From assembly GCF_019597925.1 (NCBI RefSeq), contig NZ_CP080442.1:17501-81500 (forward strand): 64,000 nucleotides of DNA, written 5' to 3'. Source of the stretch: [Clostridium] scindens. Its GTDB lineage: Bacteria > Bacillota > Clostridia > Lachnospirales > Lachnospiraceae. A model generated the notes under the pieces. It searched no databases. It saw nothing but the letters and a program-made list of their open reading frames with translations, and was not told the origin of the DNA. Shown here piece after piece: positions 28,834 to 36,181 of this stretch. The number at the start of each line of letters is the position of its first letter. Position 1 is the first letter of the stretch. Made by a program: the position numbers and the translations under genes.

Positions 28834-28895
28834 ATATAGAAAAAGTTAATATATTATAGTTAAATAATTTATTTTATTAAATAATGCCCCTATGC

Positions 28896-28901
28896 TATAC
28901 T
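28896..28901 (+). promoter_or_regulatory. Extended -10 promoter of the pxpB operon
   Basis: TG-C-TATACT forms an extended -10 element 73 bases before the pxpB start. The upstream A/T-rich inverted segment TTAAATAA...TTATTTTATTAAATAA overlaps where a -35 would be and could bind the LysR protein. Confidence 0.5.
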
Positions 28902-28973
28902 GTAACCAATCAATAAAAAAGAGCGAAAAAAAACGGGTAAAATAGTAATATTATACAAAAAGGAGGATGCCGG

Positions 28974-29702
28974 ATGGAAGCAAAATTTCTAATATCAGGT
29001 GATTCAGCTATTTCTGTCCAGATGGGTAGCGAGATCAGCCTGGAAGTAAACCAGCTGGTGCGCATGCTTTTTCTGGACCTTACGAAGAATCCTATAGAAG
29101 GGATTGTGGAAATGGTTCCTACATACGCTTCTTTGATGGTTCATTACCGGCCTGAGAAGATTCGGTACGATCAACTCAAAGAAGAGATAGAGAGACGGCT
29201 TCTTAGCATGGAGCAGGTGGAGGAGGAATCCCATATTGTCAAGGAGATACCCATCTGCTACGGCGGAGAGCTGGGACCGGATCTTGAGGACTGCGCTGCT
29301 TATGAAAATGTATCCGTTGAAGAATTCATCCGCATGCATTCCGGGCACGAATACTATTCGTATATGTTAGGCTTTGCGCCGGGACATGCCTATATGGCAA
29401 GATTCGAAGAGCCCTTTCATTTTAAGCGAAGGGAGACGCCAAGAGTCAGAATTCCGGGACAGTCCATTGTAGTCCAGTTGAATCTGTCTAACCTGATTCC
29501 TTTTGACCAGCCCTGCGGATGGAATATCATAGGCGCAACGCCGCTTACAATCTGTGATTATACAAAGGAAGACCCGTTCCTGGTACACGCTGGGGAGTGG
29601 GTAAGATACGTGCCGGTAAGCCTGCGGGAGTATCACAAGATCAAAGAGGATGTAAGAAAAGGAACCTATCGTCTGAAAACATATACAAAGGCGGTGAGAT
29701 AA
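28974..29702 (+). CDS. pxpB: 5-oxoprolinase subunit B (allophanate hydrolase subunit 1 family)
   Basis: Protein of 242 residues of the KipI/PxpB family. Seen: the GDSAISVQMG opening, YGGELGPDLE near 98, and the family motif MLGFAPGHAYM near 130. PxpA, PxpB and PxpC together hydrolyse 5-oxoproline (pyroglutamate) to glutamate with ATP. AAGGAGG precedes the ATG, and the TAA stop overlaps the pxpC ATG by one base. All three subunits are present in this operon (pxpA further down), though interleaved with biotin carboxylase genes. Confidence 0.88.
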   Translation: MEAKFLISGDSAISVQMGSEISLEVNQLVRMLFLDLTKNPIEGIVEMVPTYASLMVHYRPEKIRYDQLKEEIERRLLSMEQVEEESHIVKEIPICYGGELGPDLEDCAAYENVSVEEFIRMHSGHEYYSYMLGFAPGHAYMARFEEPFHFKRRETPRVRIPGQSIVVQLNLSNLIPFDQPCGWNIIGATPLTICDYTKEDPFLVHAGEWVRYVPVSLREYHKIKEDVRKGTYRLKTYTKAVR

Positions 29703-30652
29703 TGGGAATTATAGTTGAGAATCCAGGGATACTGACTACGGTGCAGGATGAGGGAAGGTTTGGCTTCCAGCAGTTCGGCGTATCGCCGGCAGGGCCGATG
29801 GACACCCAGTCCTTTTATCTGGCCAACATCCTGGCAGGGAATAAAAGAAGCGAAGGCGTGCTGGAAATGACGTTTTCCGGCCCGACGTTAAGGTTTGAAA
29901 AGGATAATATCATAGCAATTACCGGCGCGAGCATGTCGCCCTGCGTGAATGGGAATCCGATACCGATGTACCGGGCGGTGCTTGTAAGAGCCGGGGAAAC
30001 GCTTTCCTTTGGCATGACCAATGGGAATGGAAGCAGGGCTTACCTTGCATTTGCAGGAGGCCTGGACGTACCGCTTGTCATGGGAAGCAAATCCACGCTG
30101 ATGAGAAACCAGCTGGGAGGCATAGAGGGACGGAAACTGGAAAAGGGAGACTCCATTGGATTCGTAAGTCCGAAGACAACGCTTCCGAATATGGAGATGC
30201 GTAAGCTTGAGCCGGAAGTATTTCCGAAAAAGGAATTGACTCTCAGAGTAGTGACCGGCCCGCAGGATACGGATTTTACCGAGGAAGAGTTAAGGCGCTT
30301 CTTCTGGTATGGTGCAGAGATCACCAATGAATTTGATCGTATGGGATGCAGGCTTCAAAGGGAAGAGCCGCTTAAGCACATCGGCGACGGCAATATCATT
30401 ACCGACGGAATCGCATTTGGCTCGATCCAGGTACCTTCGAATGGGCAGCCGATCATTATGCTGGCAGACCGGCAGAGCACGGGCGGCTACAGCAAGATCG
30501 GAACCGTCATTTCCGTGGATTTGCCGAAACTGACACAGAGCGTGCCGGGATACAGAGTGCGTTTCGTAAGGATCGGCATTGAGCTGGCGCAGAATCTTTA
30601 TATAAGGCGGCAGCAGAAATTAAGGAACCTGGAGAAGCAGTTAGGAAAATAG
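29702..30652 (+). CDS. pxpC: 5-oxoprolinase subunit C (biotin-dependent carboxyltransferase-like family)
   Basis: Protein of 316 residues of the KipA/PxpC family, homologous to part of urea amidolyase. Seen: NPGILTTVQDEGRFGFQQFG at 7-26, FGVSPAGPMD, and the late SIQVPSNGQPIIMLADRQST region near 240-260. It partners PxpB in ATP-dependent ring opening of 5-oxoproline. The ATG at 29702 overlaps the pxpB stop; GGCGGTGAG is the ribosome site. The longer upstream reading is inside pxpB and is rejected. Confidence 0.88.
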   Translation: MGIIVENPGILTTVQDEGRFGFQQFGVSPAGPMDTQSFYLANILAGNKRSEGVLEMTFSGPTLRFEKDNIIAITGASMSPCVNGNPIPMYRAVLVRAGETLSFGMTNGNGSRAYLAFAGGLDVPLVMGSKSTLMRNQLGGIEGRKLEKGDSIGFVSPKTTLPNMEMRKLEPEVFPKKELTLRVVTGPQDTDFTEEELRRFFWYGAEITNEFDRMGCRLQREEPLKHIGDGNIITDGIAFGSIQVPSNGQPIIMLADRQSTGGYSKIGTVISVDLPKLTQSVPGYRVRFVRIGIELAQNLYIRRQQKLRNLEKQLGK

Positions 30653-30660
30653 GGTTAATA

Positions 30661-31104
30661 TTGGAGACTGAGAAGATCATAGATTTGATTCATGAAATAG
30701 AGAGTTCCAGTATCACGGACTTTGCACTTCAGAAGGGAGAGTTCCGGATCTCAATTAAAAAGGAAGGGACTAAGGAACCGAAGGCAGAGGATGACAGGAC
30801 AATAGATATAGAAGAAAGAGGCAATCGCAAGCGAGAAACTCAGGAACAGGATGTCCTGATAGAAGAGGGCACGATGATAAGGTCCCCGCTGGTAGGAGTC
30901 TTCCATGCAGCCAAAACACAGGATGGTGAAGCGCAAGTGGCGATCGGCAGCCATATTGATGAGGGGCAGATCCTGGGAGCGATAGAAGCAATGAAACTGA
31001 TGAATGACGTAGTGGCAGCTTGTTCCGGTACTGTAGCGGAGGTCCTGGTTAAGGATGGAGACTTGGTGGAGTACGGACAGCCATTATTTGTGATCGAGGG
31101 ATAA
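30661..31104 (+). CDS. accB: Biotin carboxyl carrier protein
   Basis: Protein of 147 residues. The N-terminus (TEKIIDLIHEIESSSITDF) is the usual AccB opening, followed by a charged linker (about 35-75) and a C-terminal biotinyl domain with EAMKLMN; the lysine at residue 112 is the biotin attachment site. The start is TTG at 30661, chosen because it aligns with the normal AccB start; the ribosome site is weak. The gene sits between pxpC and the biotin carboxylase gene in a 5-oxoprolinase operon, not with the accA/accD carboxyltransferase genes. Confidence 0.88.
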   Translation: METEKIIDLIHEIESSSITDFALQKGEFRISIKKEGTKEPKAEDDRTIDIEERGNRKRETQEQDVLIEEGTMIRSPLVGVFHAAKTQDGEAQVAIGSHIDEGQILGAIEAMKLMNDVVAACSGTVAEVLVKDGDLVEYGQPLFVIEG

Positions 31105-31109
31105 AAGTC

Positions 31110-32453
31110 ATGTTTAGAAAAATACTGATTGCCAACCGGGGCGAGATAGCGGTGCGGATTATCCGCGCCTGCCGGGAAATGGGAATCCGTACGGTGGCGG
31201 TATACTCGCAGGCGGATGAGGCGGCAATGCATACAAGGCTTGCAGATGAAGCGGTCTGCATCGGGCCGGCGGCCCCTCTTAAGAGTTATCTGGATATGAG
31301 CCAGATTCTCGCGGCAGCCATAGCCACAAAAGCGGAAGCAATACATCCCGGATTCGGATTCCTGTCGGAAAATGCAGAGTTTGCAAAACGGTGCGAAGAA
31401 TATGGAATTGCCTTTATCGGACCGAGCGGCCATCTGATTGAAAAGATGGGAAATAAGTCTGAGGCGAAAAGAACTATGAAAGAGGCCGGCGTGCCGGTGG
31501 TGCCAGGGACGGAACTGCCGGTGTATGAAGAAGCGGAAGCGATTGCAAAGGCCAGGGAGATCGGATATCCGGTCATGATAAAGGCCTCTTCCGGCGGAGG
31601 GGGCAAGGGAATGCGGCTTGCCTATTCTGAGGAAGAGTTTGCGGCGGCATTTCATACGGCCCAGCAGGAATCGATCAGCGCATTTGGCGATCATACCATG
31701 TACCTGGAACGCTATATCCAGTCCCCGCGCCATATCGAGGTTCAGATTATGGCGGATAAATATGGGAATGTAGTGCATCTGGGAGAACGTGACTGTTCCA
31801 TACAGAGGCGGCACCAGAAGATGATAGAAGAATCACCCTGCGCCTTTATTTCCCCGGAATTAAGGGAGCGGCTGGGAGATACGGCAGTACGCGCTGCCAA
31901 GGCAGTGGGGTATGAAAATGCTGGAACGATAGAGTTTCTGGTAGACCGGTCCGGAGAGTTCTTCTTTATGGAGATGAATACCAGGATTCAGGTGGAACAT
32001 CCGATCAGCGAGCTGGTTTCCGGAGTGGACTTGATCCGGGAGCAGATCCGGGTGGCGGCAGGCCTTACGCTCAGCGTAAAGCAGGAAGATATCGTTCTTC
32101 GAGGGCATGCCATCGAGTGCCGGATCAATGCGGAAGACCCGGTACACAACTTCATGCCCTGCCCGGGGACTATAAGGAAGATGCATCTTCCGGGAGGAAA
32201 TGGCATCCGGATGGATACGGCCATATATCCCGGATATACCATACCGCCTTATTATGATTCCATGATCGTCAAAGTCATTGCCTATGACAGCGACAGGCAG
32301 GGAGCGATCCGCAAGATGATCAGCACGCTGGGAGAATTGGAGATTGAAGGGATCCAGACAAACTTGAATTTCCAGTACGATGTGCTGAATCAGCCGGATT
32401 TCCAGAATGGAATGTTTGATACGGATTTTATAGCCAGTCATTATGACTTGTAA
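31110..32453 (+). CDS. accC: Biotin carboxylase
   Basis: ATP-grasp enzyme of 447 residues. Seen: KILIANRGEIAVRIIRACRE at the N-terminus, the ATP-grasp glycine loop KASSGGGGKGMR near 157-168, ERDCSIQRRHQK near 227-238, and the catalytic EMNTRIQVEHPISEL near 286-300. It carboxylates biotin on AccB using ATP and bicarbonate. No classical carboxyltransferase subunit is encoded nearby; the only carboxyltransferase-like partner is PxpC, suggesting a dedicated biotin-dependent complex. The start is six bases after accB. Confidence 0.92.
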   Translation: MFRKILIANRGEIAVRIIRACREMGIRTVAVYSQADEAAMHTRLADEAVCIGPAAPLKSYLDMSQILAAAIATKAEAIHPGFGFLSENAEFAKRCEEYGIAFIGPSGHLIEKMGNKSEAKRTMKEAGVPVVPGTELPVYEEAEAIAKAREIGYPVMIKASSGGGGKGMRLAYSEEEFAAAFHTAQQESISAFGDHTMYLERYIQSPRHIEVQIMADKYGNVVHLGERDCSIQRRHQKMIEESPCAFISPELRERLGDTAVRAAKAVGYENAGTIEFLVDRSGEFFFMEMNTRIQVEHPISELVSGVDLIREQIRVAAGLTLSVKQEDIVLRGHAIECRINAEDPVHNFMPCPGTIRKMHLPGGNGIRMDTAIYPGYTIPPYYDSMIVKVIAYDSDRQGAIRKMISTLGELEIEGIQTNLNFQYDVLNQPDFQNGMFDTDFIASHYDL

Positions 32454-32500
32454 ATAAAAAATAATACGAAAATGGATATGTGAAAATGGAGGGAATCAGA

Positions 32501-33460
32501 ATGAAAATTGTAGTATTGGATGGTTACACTTTAAACCCTGGCGATATCAGCTGGGTAGGATTGGAGGCATTGGGAGAGGTTACCGTATATGATCGTACCA
32601 AGCCGGAAGAAGTGGTGGAAAGAATCGGCGACGCAGAGGTGGTATATACCAATAAGACGCCTATCACAAGGGATACATTGGATCAATGCGGGAATATTCG
32701 TTTTATCGGGGTCCTTGCAACCGGATATAATATCATAGACATAGAGGCTGCAAAGGAAAAAGGAATTCCGGTATCCAACATCCCTACATATGGAACTGCA
32801 GCAGTATCCCAGTTTGCCATCGCGCTGCTTCTGGAATTATGCCACCATATCGGGGAGCATTCCGATGCAGTGAAGAATGGAGAATGGACCAGCAATCCGG
32901 ATTGGTGCTTCTGGAAACATCCGCTGGTAGAACTGGCAGGAAAGACCATGGGAATTATCGGATTCGGAAGAATCGGGCAGGATACGGGAAAGATCGCACA
33001 GGCGCTTGGAATGAAGGTGCTGGCATTCGACGCATATAAAAGGCCGGAGCTGGAGAGCGAGACTTGCCGCTACGCAGACCTGGATACGCTGCTTGCCGAG
33101 TCGGACGTGATCTCTCTTCATTGCCCGTTATTCCCGGATACCGAAGGTATCATCAACAAGGATACGATTGCCAAGATGAAGACCGGAGTCATGATTATCA
33201 ACGATTCCAGAGGGCCGCTGATCGTAGAAGAGGACTTAAGGGATGCGCTTAACAGTGGAAAAGTGGCAGGAGCCGCACTGGATGTAGTATCTACAGAACC
33301 AATCAAGATGGATAATCCGCTTCTTAGCGCCAAGAATGTAATACTTACTCCTCATATCGCGTGGGCTCCGAAGGAATCACGCCAGAGGCTGATGGATATC
33401 GCGGTTGAAAATCTCCAGTGCTTTGTGGATGGAGCGCCGCAGAACGTGGTGAACAAATAG
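32501..33460 (+). CDS. D-2-hydroxyacid dehydrogenase (glycerate/hydroxypyruvate reductase-like)
   Basis: NAD-dependent dehydrogenase of 319 residues. Seen: GIIGFGRIGQ near 149 (NAD-binding glycines), the arginine of INDSRGPLIVEEDL near 233, the glutamate in VVSTEPI near 262, and the catalytic histidine in LTPHIAWAP near 286. The ATG at 32501 follows GGAGGG. Genes of this type in amino-acid fermenters may make (R)-2-hydroxy acids from 2-oxo acids; next to glutamate-producing 5-oxoprolinase a 2-hydroxyglutarate role is possible but unproven. It is a different subgroup from the dehydrogenase in the TRAP operon. Confidence 0.87.
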   Translation: MKIVVLDGYTLNPGDISWVGLEALGEVTVYDRTKPEEVVERIGDAEVVYTNKTPITRDTLDQCGNIRFIGVLATGYNIIDIEAAKEKGIPVSNIPTYGTAAVSQFAIALLLELCHHIGEHSDAVKNGEWTSNPDWCFWKHPLVELAGKTMGIIGFGRIGQDTGKIAQALGMKVLAFDAYKRPELESETCRYADLDTLLAESDVISLHCPLFPDTEGIINKDTIAKMKTGVMIINDSRGPLIVEEDLRDALNSGKVAGAALDVVSTEPIKMDNPLLSAKNVILTPHIAWAPKESRQRLMDIAVENLQCFVDGAPQNVVNK

Positions 33461-33500
33461 ATTGCTGTAAATGCTCGTTAAGAAGAAAGGAGTCAAGGAT

Positions 33501-34256
33501 ATGTACAGTGTGGATTTGAACAGTGATATGGGAGAAAGCTTCGGAGCATACAAACTGGGTGGAGATGAAGACATCATCCAGTATGTGACGACGGCAAACG
33601 TAGCCTGCGGATGGCATGCGGGAGATCCCATGGTTATGGATAAAGTAGTGCGTATGGCGAAGGAACGGGGAGTCATGGTGGGTGCTCACCCGGGATACCC
33701 GGATCTCATGGGATTTGGACGCAGGAAGATGGTATTATCCTTCCAGGAAGTAAAGAACTATGTGAAATACCAGATCGGCGCGCTGTCCGCATTTACCCAG
33801 AGCCAGGGAATGAAACTGCAGCATGTGGCGCCTCACGGGGCAATGGGAAACCAGTGCCAGTACGATGAGGAGATATCCACGGCGATCGTAGAGGCAGTGG
33901 CTGAATTCGACAAGGATCTGATCATCTACTACTGTGCAGGCGCAGTGCTGGGACAGATCGCCGAGAGCAAAGGGCTGCGCACGGCTTCCGAAATCTTCGC
34001 GGACCGGGCATATATGGATGACCTGTCCTTGGTGCCAAGAAAGATGGAAGGCTCTATGATCACGGATGAAGAGGTTGCGATCAGCAGATGCGTCCGTATG
34101 ATCAAGGAAGGCAAGGTGACTTCCATTAACGGCAAAGAACTGGATATTAAGGGAGATACCCTCTGCGTGCACGGGGACGGCCCGAAAGCGCTGGCATTTG
34201 TCCAGAAGATCCGGGAAACGTTTGCGAAAGAAGGCATCGAGATTAAGCATTTGTAG
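33501..34256 (+). CDS. pxpA: 5-oxoprolinase subunit A (LamB/YcsF family)
   Basis: Protein of 251 residues with all hallmarks of the LamB/YcsF family: VDLNSDMGESFGAYKLG at the N-terminus, ANVACGWHAGDP near 41, GAHPGYPDLMGFGRR near 68, and a late GDTLCVHGDGP near 222. With PxpB and PxpC it opens 5-oxoproline. The ATG at 33501 follows AAAGGAGTCAAGGAT. It ends the operon; a strong terminator hairpin follows. Confidence 0.9.
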   Translation: MYSVDLNSDMGESFGAYKLGGDEDIIQYVTTANVACGWHAGDPMVMDKVVRMAKERGVMVGAHPGYPDLMGFGRRKMVLSFQEVKNYVKYQIGALSAFTQSQGMKLQHVAPHGAMGNQCQYDEEISTAIVEAVAEFDKDLIIYYCAGAVLGQIAESKGLRTASEIFADRAYMDDLSLVPRKMEGSMITDEEVAISRCVRMIKEGKVTSINGKELDIKGDTLCVHGDGPKALAFVQKIRETFAKEGIEIKHL

Positions 34257-34270
34257 GAAAACGATGCAGA

Positions 34271-34340
34271 AGCACCGGAGTTAAATCAATGAATATATAG
34301 TTGAAGGAATATCAACGTTGATTAATTCCGGTGCTTTTTG
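34271..34340 (+). terminator. Terminator of the pxp operon
   Basis: AGCACCGGAGTTAAATCAA pairs with TTGATTAATTCCGGTGCT, with a further small helix in the loop, followed by TTTTTG. It lies 15 bases after pxpA and overlaps the leader of the symporter gene. Confidence 0.8.
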
Positions 34341-34392
34341 CAGCCTTTTTTCCTCAAAAATACATAAAGATGATGAAGGAGTGAAACAAAAA

Positions 34393-35748
34393 ATGAGTAA
34401 AGAAACTACCAAAAAAGAACCAATGTCCGTGGTAAAGAAAATGATGATCGCCCTGGTTGGCGGCTTGGTCGTAGGCATAGGCTTCCTGCTGCTGCGCCAG
34501 CATCTGACGACTTCAGGAAATGAAGCCGCATGGACGGTTATCAACAAGCTTCTCTTCCAGGATATCACGGTGGAGGAAGGCGTCGGGGCGGTCGGCATCT
34601 TCTATATCGTAGGCCAGGTATTCATGAGAGGCCTGCAGCTTGCGATCGTACCGCTGGTTCTGGTGTCCTTAAGCCTTGCCATGTGCAGCATTTCCAACTC
34701 TACGAAACTTGGAAGGATCGCCGGACGTACGTTGGCAGGATTCTTCAGTTTCTATGTATGCGGCGCATTTCTTGGATGCGCGGTAGCGTATGCGGTAAAG
34801 TCTCTTGGATTTTTCGATGTCACGCTGCCAAGCGAGGCAGTTACGGAAGCATCCACGATCGATGCATTTAATCCGCTGGCGACCATCGTAAATGCAGTGC
34901 CCTCCAATATTACGGAGGCATTCAGCACCAACAACAGCATTCTGGCGGTCGTAGTCGTGGCGATTATCATCGGCCTGTGCATGAACAAGCTTGGAGAGAA
35001 AGCCGAGCCGTTAAAGAAAGTGCTGGAGAGCGGAAATGAAGTAATCCAGATGTACCTGACCTTCCTGATCAACAAAGTAGGGCCCATCGCAATCTTCTGC
35101 CTGATCTCCCGGACATTTGCGATATACGGCGTGGAATACCTTGCGCCGGCTGCCGCTTATGTTGTGTCAGCAATGGCGACATTACTCCTGCTGGTTGTTA
35201 CGCTCTATCCAGTCGGCATATACCTGACAACCCGGATGAATCCGTTCAAGTTCCTGAAGAAGATCGCAAAAGTCGGCGTATTCGGATTCTCCACCAATTC
35301 TTCCGCAGCATGCCTGCCGCTAAATACCAGGACCTGTATTGATGAATTGGGATGCAGCGATGAGATTACCAGTTTCGTGCTTCCGACGGGTATGACCATC
35401 AACATGAACGGAACCACCGTTATGCATATGTTTGCAGTTACATTTATCGCGACCTCCGCAGGAATCAATGTTACGCCTGCCAACCTGGTTGTCATGGCAT
35501 TCCTGTCCATCTGCGCGGCAGCAGGAACACCGGCCATCCCAATTGCGGGAACAACGATGATCTTCACCGTATTATCCGGCATGGGCTGGACCACGGAAGC
35601 CTGCCTGATCGGATACGCATTGGTAGTCGCTATCAACCGACCGGTTGAAATGGCGCTGCTACCACTGAACGTTATCGGCGATGCAGCGACGAACGTGATC
35701 GTTAATGCGAAAGAAAAAGAACTGAATAAAGAAGTTTACAACGGGTAA
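34393..35748 (+). CDS. Dicarboxylate/amino acid:cation symporter (DAACS/SDF family)
   Basis: Secondary transporter of 451 residues with eight or more membrane segments and two re-entrant loops. Seen: the serine-rich STNSSAACLPLNTR near 298-312 (HP1), GMTINMNGTTVMHMF near 332 (the NMDGT-like Na+ site of transmembrane segment 7), and AAAGTPAIPIAGTTM near 376 (HP2). Family members import glutamate, aspartate or C4-dicarboxylates with Na+ or H+. Placement directly behind the 5-oxoprolinase operon suggests glutamate or a related anion. The ATG at 34393 is about 12 bases from AAGGAG; the terminator before it implies separate or attenuated expression. Confidence 0.9.
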   Translation: MSKETTKKEPMSVVKKMMIALVGGLVVGIGFLLLRQHLTTSGNEAAWTVINKLLFQDITVEEGVGAVGIFYIVGQVFMRGLQLAIVPLVLVSLSLAMCSISNSTKLGRIAGRTLAGFFSFYVCGAFLGCAVAYAVKSLGFFDVTLPSEAVTEASTIDAFNPLATIVNAVPSNITEAFSTNNSILAVVVVAIIIGLCMNKLGEKAEPLKKVLESGNEVIQMYLTFLINKVGPIAIFCLISRTFAIYGVEYLAPAAAYVVSAMATLLLLVVTLYPVGIYLTTRMNPFKFLKKIAKVGVFGFSTNSSAACLPLNTRTCIDELGCSDEITSFVLPTGMTINMNGTTVMHMFAVTFIATSAGINVTPANLVVMAFLSICAAAGTPAIPIAGTTMIFTVLSGMGWTTEACLIGYALVVAINRPVEMALLPLNVIGDAATNVIVNAKEKELNKEVYNG

Positions 35749-35762
35749 AGAGGAAAGAGATG

Positions 35763-35815
35763 ACACGTAACATTTTTAAGTTATGCACGTAACAAAACTT
35801 AAAAGTGTTACGTGT
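35763..35815. repeat. ACACGTAACA palindrome, copy 2
   Basis: Outer arms of about 20 bases (ACACGTAACATTTTTAAGTT against AACTTAAAAGTGTTACGTGT, one mismatch) enclose an internal GCACGTAACA. Same family as the palindromes at 26153 and 62741. It lies 14 bases after the symporter stop. Confidence 0.85.
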
Positions 35816-35828
35816 TAACTATATATAA

Positions 35829-36050
35829 AGGGTGTGCCAAACTGACAAATACCCCGTGCAAAATTGAAAATACTGGTGTGTCAAATTGATAATTTAAGTG
35901 AAATAAATCATATCGTCGCAGGAAAATTTAGTTGCTAGGTCATTTCTGCAAAATTTTATTTGGATAAATATTTCTATTAAACTTAACAATCAATTTTGCG
36001 CAGGAGTTTTTCAATTTTGCACGGGGTATTTGTCGTTTTGGCACACCAGT
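35829..36050. mobile_element. Miniature inverted-repeat element with IS21-like ends
   Basis: About 220 bases with 40-base terminal inverted repeats (35831-35870 against 36008-36047, 38 of 40 matching). Each end contains repeated units of the form GTGyCAAAyTGA and GTGCAAAATTGAAAA; a further unit, GGTGTGTCAAATTGA, lies at 35875. No gene is inside. Multiple short terminal repeats starting near TG are a feature of IS21-family ends, so this looks like a non-autonomous relic. It is flanked by ACACGTAACA palindromes on both sides. The family assignment is inference from end structure alone. Confidence 0.55.
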
Positions 36051-36062
36051 TATGTAGGGAGT

Positions 36063-36117
36063 TCACGTAACACTTTTGCATTTTGTTACGTGTAAAAGTG
36101 AAAAATGTTACGTGTCC
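36063..36117. repeat. ACACGTAACA palindrome, copy 3 (degenerate)
   Basis: Three copies of the core (CACGTAACACTTTT, TTGTTACGTGT, ATGTTACGTGT) in alternating orientation form an imperfect palindrome. It stands just beyond the miniature element and 65 bases before the ABC permease start. Confidence 0.75.
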
Positions 36118-36181
36118 TCTTGTAACGCATTCCTTGCCGGGGGTCTAATAAGAAAGACCATACATGGGAAGGAGGAAGGGA

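Noticed and set aside
30840..31814. Minus-strand frame of 324 codons opposite accB/accC
   Set aside because: Antisense shadow of conserved biotin genes with no family resemblance.
35829..36050. A hidden gene within the inverted-repeat element
   Set aside because: All frames are short, interrupted and without ribosome sites.
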